Of a stretch of 64,000 nt of DNA, positions 35,519-44,472 are shown one piece after another. The notes under the pieces are model-generated. The model searched no databases. It was not told the origin of the DNA and saw only the letters and a list, made by a program, of their open reading frames with translations. The translations under genes and the position numbers were made by a program. Source of the DNA: an uncultured Maribacter sp. (lineage in GTDB: Bacteria > Bacteroidota > Bacteroidia > Flavobacteriales > Flavobacteriaceae); contig NZ_CANMDU010000011.1 in assembly GCF_947496775.1 (NCBI RefSeq), forward strand, positions 80,187 through 144,186, written 5' to 3'. Every line of letters starts with the position of its first letter. The first letter of the stretch is position 1.

Positions 35519-35625
35519 AAAAGGATGTAACCCATTTTACTTGGAAAAAAGAATACACTTTTGTGCTTCTCCTTAACATTTGTTACGTTCTTGTTTTTTT
35601 ATATTTAATGACTAGTTTTTCGTAA
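35515..35625 (+). CDS. 36-residue single-helix membrane protein between deacetylase and symporter
   Basis: An ATG overlaps the deacetylase stop as ATGA; the frame runs 36 codons to TAA at 35623, two bases before the symporter ATG at 35627. The product starts MKKDVTHFTWKKEYTF, a charged and aromatic cytosolic head, and continues VLLLNICYVLVFLYLM, one membrane helix of about 16-18 residues. Overlap with the upstream stop and near-abutment with the downstream start are the usual signs of a translated, coupled gene. It may be a small accessory subunit of the symporter. Function is inferred from position only. Confidence 0.7.
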   Translation: MKKDVTHFTWKKEYTFVLLLNICYVLVFLYLMTSFS

Positions 35626-35626
35626 T

Positions 35627-37357
35627 ATGGAAACAATAGACTGGATAATTCTATGCGGAACACTTGTTTTTATTGTTGTTTATGGCGTATGGAAAACAAA
35701 AGGAAGCACTAATGTAGATGACTATATTCGCGGTGGAAACAAAGCAAAATGGTGGACAATTGGTCTATCTGTGATGGCCACGCAAGCTAGTGCAATTACT
35801 TTTTTATCTACCCCAGGACAGGCATTTCATGACGGAATGGGTTTTGTTCAATTTTACTTTGGATTACCCTTAGCCATGATTATCATTTGTATGGTTTTTA
35901 TACCACTGTACCATAGAATGAAAGTGTACACTGCCTATGAATTTTTAGAAAATAGATTCGATCTAAAAACAAGAACTCTTGCCGCTATATTATTTTTAAT
36001 TCAACGAGGATTAGCAGCTGGGATTACCATATTTGCTCCTTCTATTATTTTATCTGCTGTATTAGGATGGGATTTAAAAATCCTAAACATAATTATTGGA
36101 ACTCTTGTGATAATCTATACTGTTTCTGGTGGAACTAAGGCAGTAAGTGTTACTCAAAAACAACAGATGTTCATCATAATGTCTGGTATGTTTATTACAT
36201 TTTTCTTTATCTTAAACTATTTACCAGATGATATTTCTTTTAGTAAAGCACTTAAAATTGCAGGTGCCAGTGATAAATTAAATATTCTTGACTTTAGTTT
36301 TAACACAAAAAGTAGATATACGTTCTGGAGTGGAATTACAGGAGGGTTATTCCTTGCGCTTTCCTATTTTGGAACCGATCAAAGTCAAGTACAACGTTAT
36401 TTATCAGGAAAATCTATACGCGAAAGTCAATTAGGATTAGTATTTAATGGCATTTTAAAAATTCCAATGCAATTCTTTATATTATTAGTTGGTGTAATGG
36501 TTTTTGTTTTTTACCAATACAATCCATCTCCTCTAAATTTTAATCCATCTGCCACAGAAACGGTGTTAAATTCCGAATTTAAAGAAGACTACACCGTATT
36601 GCAAAAAAATCAAGTAAAACTAGAAGAAGAAAAACGCATTGCTCAAAATAAATTTTCTTCTGCCCTAGACCTTAAAGAATATGCTGCCGTACAAGAAGCC
36701 AAACAGCATATAAAACTAATAAACAAAAAGGATAGTCTAAACAGGATAACTGCAAAAAATATTATAAAAAAGGCAAATAAAAGTGCAGAGACCAACGACA
36801 AAGATTACGTCTTTATTCATTTTATATTAAACAACTTACCCAAGGGTTTAATAGGTTTGTTATTGGCTGTTATTTTATCTGCAGCAATGTCTTCTACAGC
36901 GTCTGAATTAAATGCACTAGGAACTATAACTGCATTAGATCTGTATAAAAGAAATACCTTAAATAAAACAGAAAACCATTACGTTGTTGCTTCAAAATGG
37001 TTTACATTATTATGGGGCGTAATTGCTATTCTCATTGCATGCATTGCTAATTTGTTTGATAATTTAATACAATTAGTCAATATCATTGGAAGTGTTTTTT
37101 ATGGTAATGTTTTAGGCATCTTTCTACTAGCTTTCTTTTTTAAATATATCAAAGGAAATGCTGTATTTTTTGCTGCCGTTGCGACGCAACTAATAATTTT
37201 CATTATTTATTATTATACCATACATATATATTCCTCTGGTGAAGAAAAACTAGGTTACTTATGGTTAAACTTTATAGGTGCTGCTTTGGTTATTTGTATT
37301 GCCTATATGTTCGAGGTTTTTGATAGATTACTAAAAAAGACTTCATTACAGACATAA
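35627..37357 (+). CDS. Sodium:solute symporter family transporter
   Basis: 576 residues with about 13-14 hydrophobic segments. SSS family features: IRGGNKAKWWTIGLSVMATQASAITFLSTPG (residues about 28-60, helix 1 region), GTKAVSVTQKQQMFIIMSG, FGTDQSQVQRYLSGKS and LPKGLIGLLLAVILSAAMSSTASELNALG. A polar insert at about 310-395, Lys/Glu-rich and likely helical, lies between two membrane segments and lengthens the usual loop. Solute unknown; candidates are the product of the upstream deacetylase or a sugar such as galactose, given galK-galT downstream. Confidence 0.9.
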   Translation: METIDWIILCGTLVFIVVYGVWKTKGSTNVDDYIRGGNKAKWWTIGLSVMATQASAITFLSTPGQAFHDGMGFVQFYFGLPLAMIIICMVFIPLYHRMKVYTAYEFLENRFDLKTRTLAAILFLIQRGLAAGITIFAPSIILSAVLGWDLKILNIIIGTLVIIYTVSGGTKAVSVTQKQQMFIIMSGMFITFFFILNYLPDDISFSKALKIAGASDKLNILDFSFNTKSRYTFWSGITGGLFLALSYFGTDQSQVQRYLSGKSIRESQLGLVFNGILKIPMQFFILLVGVMVFVFYQYNPSPLNFNPSATETVLNSEFKEDYTVLQKNQVKLEEEKRIAQNKFSSALDLKEYAAVQEAKQHIKLINKKDSLNRITAKNIIKKANKSAETNDKDYVFIHFILNNLPKGLIGLLLAVILSAAMSSTASELNALGTITALDLYKRNTLNKTENHYVVASKWFTLLWGVIAILIACIANLFDNLIQLVNIIGSVFYGNVLGIFLLAFFFKYIKGNAVFFAAVATQLIIFIIYYYTIHIYSSGEEKLGYLWLNFIGAALVICIAYMFEVFDRLLKKTSLQT

Positions 37358-37393
37358 TTATATTTCTTTACTAACATTGTTTTTTATTGTATT

Positions 37394-37417
37394 TTGTACA
37401 CTTATTCAAATGTACAA
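37394..37417. promoter_or_regulatory. Inverted repeat upstream of the Nudix-type regulator
   Basis: TTGTACA and TGTACAA separated by 10 bp, 36 bp before the regulator ATG. A short direct repeat GCAATACT occurs twice just after it (37420 and 37431). This could be an autoregulatory site, but it does not share the arms of the repeat before galK. Confidence 0.25.
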
Positions 37418-37452
37418 GAGCAATACTCTTGCAATACTTATATATTCTATAA

Positions 37453-38157
37453 ATGAAATTATTAGATACTTCATTAAAATATGATGTTGAGCAAAAAATA
37501 TTAGTTGCTGTCGATTGCATCATTTTTGGTTTTGATTCTAAAAACCTAAAGCTTCTTTTATTTAAAAGAAAAGTGGAGCCCTTAAAAGGAAAATGGTCTT
37601 TAGTAGGTGCTTTTGTGAAAAATGATTTATCTATAAAAAACGCAGCCAAACAAATTTTATTAGAATCTACAGGACTTAAAGACATTTATTTAGAGGAACT
37701 AAAAACATATGGAAATGTGGAAAGAGACCCAGGAGAAAGAGTAATTTCAATAGCACATTATAGTCTTATAGGAATTAATGATTTTGATATTGAACATGTA
37801 AAAGAATTTGATGCAGAGTGGTTCAACATTGATGAAATGCCAGATTTAATTTTAGACCACAAACAAATGGTCGATGATGCTATTGTAGAATTAGAAAACA
37901 AGGTAAGGCACCAACCTATTGGTTTTAATCTACTGCCGAAGTATTTTACATTACCAGAATTACAAACTTTATACGAGTGTATTTACCAAAGACCCTTAGA
38001 TTCTAGAAATTTTAGAAAAAAAATATTATCTCTAAACATTTTAATAAAAACAGATAAAAAGGATAGATCTAACTCAAAAAAAGGAGCTTTCTTATATTGT
38101 TTTAATAAAGAAATGTTTGATGAATTGATAGCTAAAGGGTATAATTTTGAAATATAA
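37453..38157 (+). CDS. Nudix-fold transcription factor (NrtR/AraR-like), likely sugar-responsive
   Basis: 234 residues. N-terminal Nudix fold (about 10-145; LLLFKRKVEPLKGKWSLVGAFV) and C-terminal winged helix (about 150-234; NLLPKYFTLPELQTLYECIYQRPLDSRNFRKKIL), the layout of NrtR. The catalytic Nudix helix reads QILLES where active enzymes have REXXEE, so hydrolysis is unlikely and the fold probably binds an effector. In Bacteroidota a Nudix-type factor (AraR) controls pentose genes (known). Here galK lies 85 bp downstream behind a perfect inverted repeat, so control of galactose genes is a reasonable inference. Confidence 0.85.
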   Translation: MKLLDTSLKYDVEQKILVAVDCIIFGFDSKNLKLLLFKRKVEPLKGKWSLVGAFVKNDLSIKNAAKQILLESTGLKDIYLEELKTYGNVERDPGERVISIAHYSLIGINDFDIEHVKEFDAEWFNIDEMPDLILDHKQMVDDAIVELENKVRHQPIGFNLLPKYFTLPELQTLYECIYQRPLDSRNFRKKILSLNILIKTDKKDRSNSKKGAFLYCFNKEMFDELIAKGYNFEI

Positions 38158-38174
38158 GCTGTCCAAATAATTAT

Positions 38175-38195
38175 TAAATGTAAATATTACATTTA
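38175..38195. promoter_or_regulatory. Probable operator of galK-galT
   Basis: Perfect 9-bp arms TAAATGTAA and TTACATTTA separated by ATA, about 48 bp before galK. A -7-like TATCTTG lies at 38208-38214, so the repeat would cover the -33 region, as expected for a repressor site. The natural candidate binder is the adjacent Nudix-type regulator. Confidence 0.55.
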
Positions 38196-38242
38196 TAAAA
38201 TATTACGTATCTTGCGAGAAATAATCATAAATTTCTATCATT

Positions 38243-39403
38243 ATGATACAAGACAGCGTAACAAAATTTTTTAAAGATAATTATTCTCCAAATCCGGTAG
38301 TAGTAAGATCTCCTGGAAGAGTAAATTTAATAGGCGAACATACTGACTATAATTTAGGATTTGTATTACCAGCATCTATAGAAAAAGCAATTTATTTTGC
38401 TTTACAATTAAATGACACTGATACATTTAATATTGAAGCCTTTTTAACACTTCCTGAAAAAATAAGTCTAGATACCAAAGGAAACGGACCTGAATTTTCT
38501 TGCTTCTGGGGAAAATATTTCAAGGCAGTAATAGAAATTCTTAATGAGAAAAATTATGCCTTAAAAGGTATGGACTGTGTTTTTGGAGGTGATATTCCTA
38601 TTGGATCAGGACTTTCTTCTTCCGCCGCTTTATGTTGTGGCTTTACGCTTGCCCTGTCTAAAATGCTAGGTTTAAATATAGACAGAACGGAGATTGCGAA
38701 AATTGGTCAAGAAGCAGAACACAGAATAGGACTTAATTGCGGATTAATGGATCAATATGCGGTGCTTTTTGGAAAAAAAGGAAATGCTTTATTTCTAGAC
38801 TGTAAAGATTTAAGTTATAAATATGTACCTATTAACCTTGTTGGTTATAGCTGGGTTCTTATAAACTCTAATATTACACACGAATTGGCTGTAGGCAATG
38901 AGTACAACGACCGTAGACAATCTTGCGAGGCAATTGTTAAAAAAGTTCAGGAGAAGAATGCGAATGTAGCTTCCTTAAGGGATGTGTCAGAAGAAGCTAT
39001 AATGTCAGTAAAAGAAGAAGTTAATCCTATAGATTTTAAACGAGCATTATACGTAATTAAAGAAAACGGTCGTGTTTTAAAAATGATAAAGGCATTAGAA
39101 AAAGGAGATGCAAATGAGGTAGGAAGTACGCTATTGGCAGGTCATAGGTCTATGTCTGCTGATTTTGAAATTAGCACTTCAGAAATAGATTACCTGGTTG
39201 CTGTAAGCCAAGAGCAAGAAGGAGTAATGGGATCCAGAATGATGGGAGGCGGATTTGGCGGCTGTACAATTAACCTCATAAAAGATGAAAATGTAGATAA
39301 GGCTGTTGAAGACATTTTAGCTGCGTATAAAGAAAAAACGGGAATTACTTCTGAGTGTTTCCATTTACAAATAGACGACAGCGTACAAATATTAAATTCT
39401 TAA
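38243..39403 (+). CDS. galK: Galactokinase
   Basis: 386 residues. GHMP kinase with all three motifs: the galactokinase signature VNLIGEHTDYNLGFVLP (about 29-45), ATP-binding GDIPIGSGLSSSAAL and C-terminal GSRMMGGGFGGCTINL. GLNCGLMDQYA holds the catalytic Asp region. Phosphorylates galactose at C1 in the Leloir pathway. Followed 5 bp later by galT. Confidence 0.97.
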   Translation: MIQDSVTKFFKDNYSPNPVVVRSPGRVNLIGEHTDYNLGFVLPASIEKAIYFALQLNDTDTFNIEAFLTLPEKISLDTKGNGPEFSCFWGKYFKAVIEILNEKNYALKGMDCVFGGDIPIGSGLSSSAALCCGFTLALSKMLGLNIDRTEIAKIGQEAEHRIGLNCGLMDQYAVLFGKKGNALFLDCKDLSYKYVPINLVGYSWVLINSNITHELAVGNEYNDRRQSCEAIVKKVQEKNANVASLRDVSEEAIMSVKEEVNPIDFKRALYVIKENGRVLKMIKALEKGDANEVGSTLLAGHRSMSADFEISTSEIDYLVAVSQEQEGVMGSRMMGGGFGGCTINLIKDENVDKAVEDILAAYKEKTGITSECFHLQIDDSVQILNS

Positions 39404-39408
39404 TATAC

Positions 39409-40425
39409 ATGAACGATAATTTTAATGCTACCCCGCACAGACGTTATAACATATTAACTGGAGAATGGGTATTAGTTTCTCCGCATAGAACAAAAAGACC
39501 TTGGCAAGGGAAAAAGGAAGAAACTGCCAAGGCAGAAAAAATTTCCCATGACCCTAACTGTTATTTATGTGCCACAAACACAAGAATTAACGGAGAAGTA
39601 AATCCTGATTATAAAAACACCTTTGTATTTACAAATGACTTTGGAGCTTTACTTCCTGACAGTATCGATTTTAAAGAAGATAATGGTCTTTTAAAGGCTG
39701 AAAGTGAAACAGGTATTTGTAAAGTAATTTGTTTTTCTCCTAATCACTCATTAACCTTACCAGATATGGAAGTATCTGATATTGAAGAAGTAATTTCCAC
39801 TTGGCAAGAAGAATACCAAGAACTTGGTACCAAACCTGAAATTAACCATGTACAAATTTTTGAAAACAAAGGTTCTATAATGGGCTGTAGTAACCCGCAC
39901 CCCCATGGACAAGTGTGGGCTCAAAAATCTATCCCAAATGAAGTTTTAAAGAAAACTGAAAAACAAAAAGAGTATTTTCAAAAACACGGAAAAAGTTTAT
40001 TATCAGCTTATTTAGAGCAAGAACTTAAAGAAGAAGAACGCATTATTTCTAAGAACGATAGTTTTGTAAGTTTAGTGCCATTTTGGGCTGTTTGGCCTTA
40101 TGAAGTAATGATTGTTCCTAGAAAGCACAGAACAAATATTGGAGAACTTAGTGATAAAGAAAAAACAGATTATGCTGAGCAATTAAAAATAGTAACGCAG
40201 AAGTATGACAAGTTATTTGATACTTCTTTTCCTTATTCTTCTGGAATTCACCAAGCGCCGACTAATGGAGAACAACATCCTGAGTGGCATTTTCATATGA
40301 GCTTCTACCCTCCTCTTTTACGATCTGCAACAGTAAAGAAATTTATGGTTGGTTATGAAATGTTTGGTATGCCTCAAAGAGATATTACTGCAGAATTAGC
40401 AGCTAAAAGTTTACGCGAATTATAA
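39409..40425 (+). CDS. galT: Galactose-1-phosphate uridylyltransferase
   Basis: 338 residues from ATG 39409, which gives the family start MNDNFNATPHRRYNILTGEWVLVSPHR. Active-site SNPHPHGQVWAQ holds the His-Pro-His with the nucleophilic His. The zinc-type CYLCATNT and the FHMSFYPPLLRSATVKKFMVGYEMF end region match the family. Swaps UMP between UDP-glucose and galactose-1-P. galE and galM are not in the window. Closed by a strong terminator. Confidence 0.96.
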   Translation: MNDNFNATPHRRYNILTGEWVLVSPHRTKRPWQGKKEETAKAEKISHDPNCYLCATNTRINGEVNPDYKNTFVFTNDFGALLPDSIDFKEDNGLLKAESETGICKVICFSPNHSLTLPDMEVSDIEEVISTWQEEYQELGTKPEINHVQIFENKGSIMGCSNPHPHGQVWAQKSIPNEVLKKTEKQKEYFQKHGKSLLSAYLEQELKEEERIISKNDSFVSLVPFWAVWPYEVMIVPRKHRTNIGELSDKEKTDYAEQLKIVTQKYDKLFDTSFPYSSGIHQAPTNGEQHPEWHFHMSFYPPLLRSATVKKFMVGYEMFGMPQRDITAELAAKSLREL

Positions 40426-40443
40426 AGACTAGTTCTTTTATGA

Positions 40444-40478
40444 AAAAATGGCCATAATCTAAGATTATGGCCATTTTT
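40444..40478. terminator. Bidirectional terminator after galT
   Basis: Perfect 17-bp arms, AAAAATGGCCATAATCT and AGATTATGGCCATTTTT, separated by one base. It serves galT and the convergent DUF2911 gene. Confidence 0.9.
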
Positions 40479-40503
40479 ATTTATTAAAATTAGAAGAAGA
40501 AAT

Positions 40504-41352
40504 TTACTCCACTTCTATTCCCCATTCTGCTAATGAATCTTTATTCATTTTTACATAATCCGCATTACCTTGTTCTTTGGCAGAAGCTAAAGACCTCTTT
40601 GCCGCAGCAATAGCGTTTTTGTTATCTCCTAATTTAGCATAAATAAGAGATTGTCTTCTCGACATCCAAAACGCTTTATCATTCATGGATACCGCTTTAT
40701 TAATCCATTCTTGCGCTTGTTTTAAATCCTTACCCGCTTCATAATAATACGATGCAGCTGCATAATAATCATTAGCAGATATACCTTTCATTACCTTTTC
40801 TATACTTTTAGATGCTTTTGCATCTGTAGGAACAGTAAAAGGAACATTCACCATTGTTTTATCCCAAAGAATACCTAAAGATGCTCCATTATTATTTAAA
40901 TCATCAATAGTAACCGTAAAGCTCTCCACTGGCATAGGTAAAGAATAAACTTTAACAGTAGCCTTTGCTGCTACTAAGCTTTCATCCCAATTTCTAGGAG
41001 TTCCCCAGTTTTCTGTATTAGAATAAAACAAAACATCCCAAGTCTCATTTCCTGGTTTAGTGAATACAGCATAAGAGCCTGCTTTAAGAGTACTTCCGCC
41101 AACAGTAACATCATCACTAAAAGAAATAATAGTGTTTTTGTTTGCTCCTGTTCTCCATAATTTATCAAAAGGAACTAAGTTTCCAAATACTTCTCTTCCT
41201 TTCTTTGAAGGTCTTGAATATTCAACAGTTACATCAGTTAAGCCCACTTTTTGTTCTAATTTAGAAAAAGGACTTGGCGCCGGTGCCTGTATCTGAGCAT
41301 TTATTGAGAAAGATGCAACAGTTACAAAAGCTAATAGAATTAATTTTTTCAT
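40504..41352 (-). CDS. Exported DUF2911 protein with C-terminal TPR-like region
   Basis: The ATG at 41352 (MKKLILLAFVTVASFSINAQ) is a signal peptide start and is preferred to the longer frame from 41379; 282 residues. DUF2911 domain at about 20-165: SPFSKLEQKVGLTDVTVEYSRP, PFDKLWRTGANKNTIISFSDDV and LKAGSYAVFTKPG. The C-terminal 100 residues look TPR-like (YYYEAGKDLKQAQEWINKAVSMND). Function unknown; periplasmic. A -7 element (TAGTTTTG) lies 25 bp upstream. Confidence 0.88.
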   Translation of the reverse strand: MKKLILLAFVTVASFSINAQIQAPAPSPFSKLEQKVGLTDVTVEYSRPSKKGREVFGNLVPFDKLWRTGANKNTIISFSDDVTVGGSTLKAGSYAVFTKPGNETWDVLFYSNTENWGTPRNWDESLVAAKATVKVYSLPMPVESFTVTIDDLNNNGASLGILWDKTMVNVPFTVPTDAKASKSIEKVMKGISANDYYAAASYYYEAGKDLKQAQEWINKAVSMNDKAFWMSRRQSLIYAKLGDNKNAIAAAKRSLASAKEQGNADYVKMNKDSLAEWGIEVE

Positions 41353-41376
41353 ATGATTGATAATTTTTAGTTTTAA

Positions 41377-41384
41377 CAAAACTA
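41377..41384 (-). promoter_or_regulatory. Candidate -7 element for the DUF2911 gene
   Basis: On the minus strand TAGTTTTG fits TAnnTTTG, 24 bp before the ATG at 41352, and supports the shorter start. No good -33 was found. Confidence 0.4.
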
Positions 41385-41432
41385 CACATTAACAAGAAGT
41401 TCATTTGTTAATAAATCCTTAAAAAAGAAAAA

Positions 41433-42548
41433 CTAATATTTAATAAATGGCTTAGAAAAAACCTTATCTCTACTATAAATAGTCATATAATAAACTGCCG
41501 ATTTTAAACCAGATATATCCACAAAATTAGTATTTGATTCATTTTCTAATTCACAGGAAACACACTTACCAGCTACATCGTATACTGCTCTTCCAAAGAC
41601 ATCCGCATCACTTGGCAACTCATAAAACAATTTATTTTGCTCTTGGTTATAATACAAAAGCATTTCACTTTTACTATTTAAGAGTTCTTCCGTATCCTCA
41701 TTCTCCTTTAGAGAAAAAGCAAATAATGACGCTTTTCTATTTCTAAATGTTTCAGTAGAAAAAAACCATCGATTTTCAGAAATATAAGTTACTCCCTCCA
41801 CTTGAACATTAGGTACATTTAAATTTAATTCTGTGATTTCTCCACTAAAAATAGAAGTTTCACTTATTCCTTTAATTCTATATAAAAAAGGAATCAAGGT
41901 TTTTGTATAACCAACAAGCATTAATAAATTTTCCTCAACAGTATAACTAGCACCTGTGATCAAACCATTTGTAGAATAAGAATCTAATTTAGTAGCGCTA
42001 TATTCCCCTGGTGTACTAGGTATTACATAAGCTACCGTACCCTCACTTTTCCATTGCTTTGTTAAAATAATCAATTGATTTTCAAAAACGAACATTGCTT
42101 CCGCATCCCAATCGCTATTACCTGAGTCTACAAAATTTAGTTGATCTTCATACTTAAAAGTAATTCTATCAGCAACTACAGTATCCATTGCATTATAATC
42201 TTCTTTTGATATCCTATAAACTACTAAATCCTTTCGAACACCAATATTATTTCCAATATCTCCTATATACATATAAGAATCATCTTGCGCAATATCCTCC
42301 CAATCTACATTCGTTGCATTACTTATATTTACAGTTCTCGTTACCGCTATAGAAAGCGTGTCTATTTCATATAATTGAGGTAAATTACCAGAATCATTAT
42401 GTGTAATTATTTTATTATTATAAAAAAGTAAACCGGATGTTTCCGAAACAGAATTAGGTATCCCACCTAATTCATTTGGAGTTATTTGGCCAAATAAAAA
42501 TGTTCCCGTTTGAGTAAAAAATAAAAAAACAACAATTATAATTCTCAT
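41433..42548 (-). CDS. T9SS-exported protein with beta-propeller-like body
   Basis: 371 residues. Signal peptide MRIIIVVFLFFTQTGTFLFGQ. The body (about 25-285) is built of repeated strands with GLLFYNNKIITHNDSGN, YIGDIGNN and NVQVEGVTYISENRWFFSTE, like SMP-30/NHL-type propellers. The last 75 residues are a type A T9SS sorting domain (NKLFYELPSDADVFGRAVYD, then VDISGLKSAVYYMTIYS and the end KPFIKY). It should cross the outer membrane through the type IX system and be attached or released at the surface. Ligand or activity unknown. Confidence 0.85.
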   Translation of the reverse strand: MRIIIVVFLFFTQTGTFLFGQITPNELGGIPNSVSETSGLLFYNNKIITHNDSGNLPQLYEIDTLSIAVTRTVNISNATNVDWEDIAQDDSYMYIGDIGNNIGVRKDLVVYRISKEDYNAMDTVVADRITFKYEDQLNFVDSGNSDWDAEAMFVFENQLIILTKQWKSEGTVAYVIPSTPGEYSATKLDSYSTNGLITGASYTVEENLLMLVGYTKTLIPFLYRIKGISETSIFSGEITELNLNVPNVQVEGVTYISENRWFFSTETFRNRKASLFAFSLKENEDTEELLNSKSEMLLYYNQEQNKLFYELPSDADVFGRAVYDVAGKCVSCELENESNTNFVDISGLKSAVYYMTIYSRDKVFSKPFIKY

Positions 42549-42613
42549 TGCTAAACAAATAACAAACTAATGTACTACTTTTTAATTCATTTTAATTTTA
42601 AGAAATAAAGAAT

Positions 42614-43924
42614 ATGAAAAAAACATATTCCATTTTTTGGTTTCGAAGAGATTTGCGCTTCACGGATAATATTGGCTTATTCCATGCCCTAAATAACAAG
42701 CACTCCGTATTACCAATTTTTATTTTTGACAAAAGCATTTTATCAAAACTCCCAAAAGAAGATGCTAGGGTGAGCTTTATATTTGATACTGTTCAAAAAA
42801 TGCGCAGTTATCTTTCTCGTGAACATGGGAGTTCTATAGCCGTATACTATGGTAATCCAAAAGAAATTTTCGAGAAAATTTGTAAAGAATATTCTATAAA
42901 TACTGTCTTTACGAATCATGATTATGAACCATATGCCAAAAAAAGAGATTCGGAAATACAAACCTTACTACGTAAAAAAGGAGTCCATTTTAAAACTTTT
43001 AAGGATCAAGTAATTTTTGAAAAAAATGACATTTTAAAAGATGACGGTAATCCTTATATTGTTTACACGCCATATAAAAACAAATGGAAAACCTTATTTA
43101 ATCCAAGTCTGCAGCTACAACATTTTCCCAGCCAAACTCTTCTGGACAATTGTGTTAAAAACAATACTCTTAAAAATTTAAGTTTAGAAGAAATCGGATT
43201 TGCCAAATCTACTATTATAGTACCCGAATACTCCATTACTTCTTCGCTAATTGCAAATTATAGCGATACTCGAGATTACCCATCCATAAAAAATGGAACC
43301 TCGTTAATAGGTGCTTATTTACGTTTTGGCACTATATCTATCCGAAAAGTAATGCAACAAGCAATTGCAGAAGAAAATGAGGTTTTTTGGAATGAATTAA
43401 TCTGGCGTGAGTTTTTTATGCAAATTCTTTGGCATTTTCCGCATACAATAACCAACTCCTTTAAGCCTAAATATGACCGAATTCCTTGGAGAAATAATGA
43501 ACAAGAATTTAATGCCTGGAAAAATGGAAAAACAGGATACCCACTTGTAGATGCAGGAATGCGACAATTAAATACTACAGGCTATATGCACAATAGGGTT
43601 CGGATGCTTGTAGCAAGCTTTCTATGCAAACACTTACTAATAGATTGGCGCTGGGGAGAGGCCTATTTTGCGGAAAAACTATTAGATTATGATTTAAGTG
43701 CCAATATTGGTAATTGGCAATGGGCGGCAGGAAGCGGCGTAGATGCGGCTCCATATTTTCGCATTTTTAACCCTACAACACAAATTCAAAAATTTGACAA
43801 TCAAAATATTTATATACACACTTGGGTAAAAGATATACAGGAATTAACATACCCCACCCCTATAGTAGAACATAAATTTGCTAGAGAACGTTGTTTAGCT
43901 ACTTATAAAGATGCCTTAAGATAA
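42614..43924 (+). CDS. phr: Deoxyribodipyrimidine photolyase / cryptochrome-family flavoprotein
   Basis: 436 residues. N-terminal Rossmann domain (FWFRRDLRFTDNIGLFHAL) and C-terminal FAD domain (NELIWREFFMQILWHFP, DAGMRQLNTTGYMHNRVRMLVASFLCKHL, DWRWGEAYFAEKLLDYDLSANIGNWQWAAGSG, YFRIFNP). These fit class I CPD photolyase: light-driven repair of cyclobutane dimers. A cryptochrome-type or (6-4) role is not ruled out. Short intergenic on both sides; starts a run of small stress-type genes. Confidence 0.93.
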   Translation: MKKTYSIFWFRRDLRFTDNIGLFHALNNKHSVLPIFIFDKSILSKLPKEDARVSFIFDTVQKMRSYLSREHGSSIAVYYGNPKEIFEKICKEYSINTVFTNHDYEPYAKKRDSEIQTLLRKKGVHFKTFKDQVIFEKNDILKDDGNPYIVYTPYKNKWKTLFNPSLQLQHFPSQTLLDNCVKNNTLKNLSLEEIGFAKSTIIVPEYSITSSLIANYSDTRDYPSIKNGTSLIGAYLRFGTISIRKVMQQAIAEENEVFWNELIWREFFMQILWHFPHTITNSFKPKYDRIPWRNNEQEFNAWKNGKTGYPLVDAGMRQLNTTGYMHNRVRMLVASFLCKHLLIDWRWGEAYFAEKLLDYDLSANIGNWQWAAGSGVDAAPYFRIFNPTTQIQKFDNQNIYIHTWVKDIQELTYPTPIVEHKFARERCLATYKDALR

Positions 43925-44079
43925 AAAAGAGATGTTTGAGAACCATTTCTTAAAACCTTCATTGTTTGCAAATTTATAACGTATAAATCTCAATTGTCAA
44001 GTAAATTATAACATATAATTAAAAAGTAATTCTTTATTTTTTAACTACATTTAAAATCTAACAATTAAATTTTCAAAAA

Positions 44080-44442
44080 ATGAATACTCAAGAAATTGCA
44101 AATAAATGGCGTGCAATGTGTTTAGAAGGTAAAAATCTTGATTGCATTACGGAACTGTATGCGGAAGATATTACAAGTAAAGAAATGCCGGGTATGCCAG
44201 GTGAGTTAATATCTGGTAAGCAGAATGTGTGGAACAAAAGTAAAGAATGGTTAGAAAGTGTAGAAGATTTTCATGCTAGTGAAATTTCAGAACCTGTAGT
44301 AGCTGGAAACTTTTTTACTGCCAAAATGAGTTTTGATTGCACTTTTAAAGACAGAGGAAGACAACAAATGGAAGAGATTTGTGTATACGAAGTTGAAAAC
44401 GGAAAAATTAAAAGTGAGCAGTATTTGTATACTATGGGTTAA
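44080..44442 (+). CDS. SnoaL/NTF2-like protein
   Basis: 120 residues, cystatin-like alpha+beta fold: N-terminal helix QEIANKWRAMCLEGKNLDCITELYAEDIT and strands FFTAKMSFDCTFKDRG and QMEEICVYEVENGKIKSEQYLY. Typical stand-alone NTF2-like protein, either a small-molecule-binding or isomerase-like domain. No catalytic assignment is possible. Possibly transcribed with the following three or four genes. Confidence 0.82.
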   Translation: MNTQEIANKWRAMCLEGKNLDCITELYAEDITSKEMPGMPGELISGKQNVWNKSKEWLESVEDFHASEISEPVVAGNFFTAKMSFDCTFKDRGRQQMEEICVYEVENGKIKSEQYLYTMG

Positions 44443-44472
44443 TCATGTTTAAGTTAACAAAAACCTTATAAA

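Noticed and set aside
32987..38157. A polysaccharide utilisation locus
   Set aside because: No SusC/SusD pair, glycoside hydrolase or sulfatase is present; only a deacetylase, a symporter and the gal genes.
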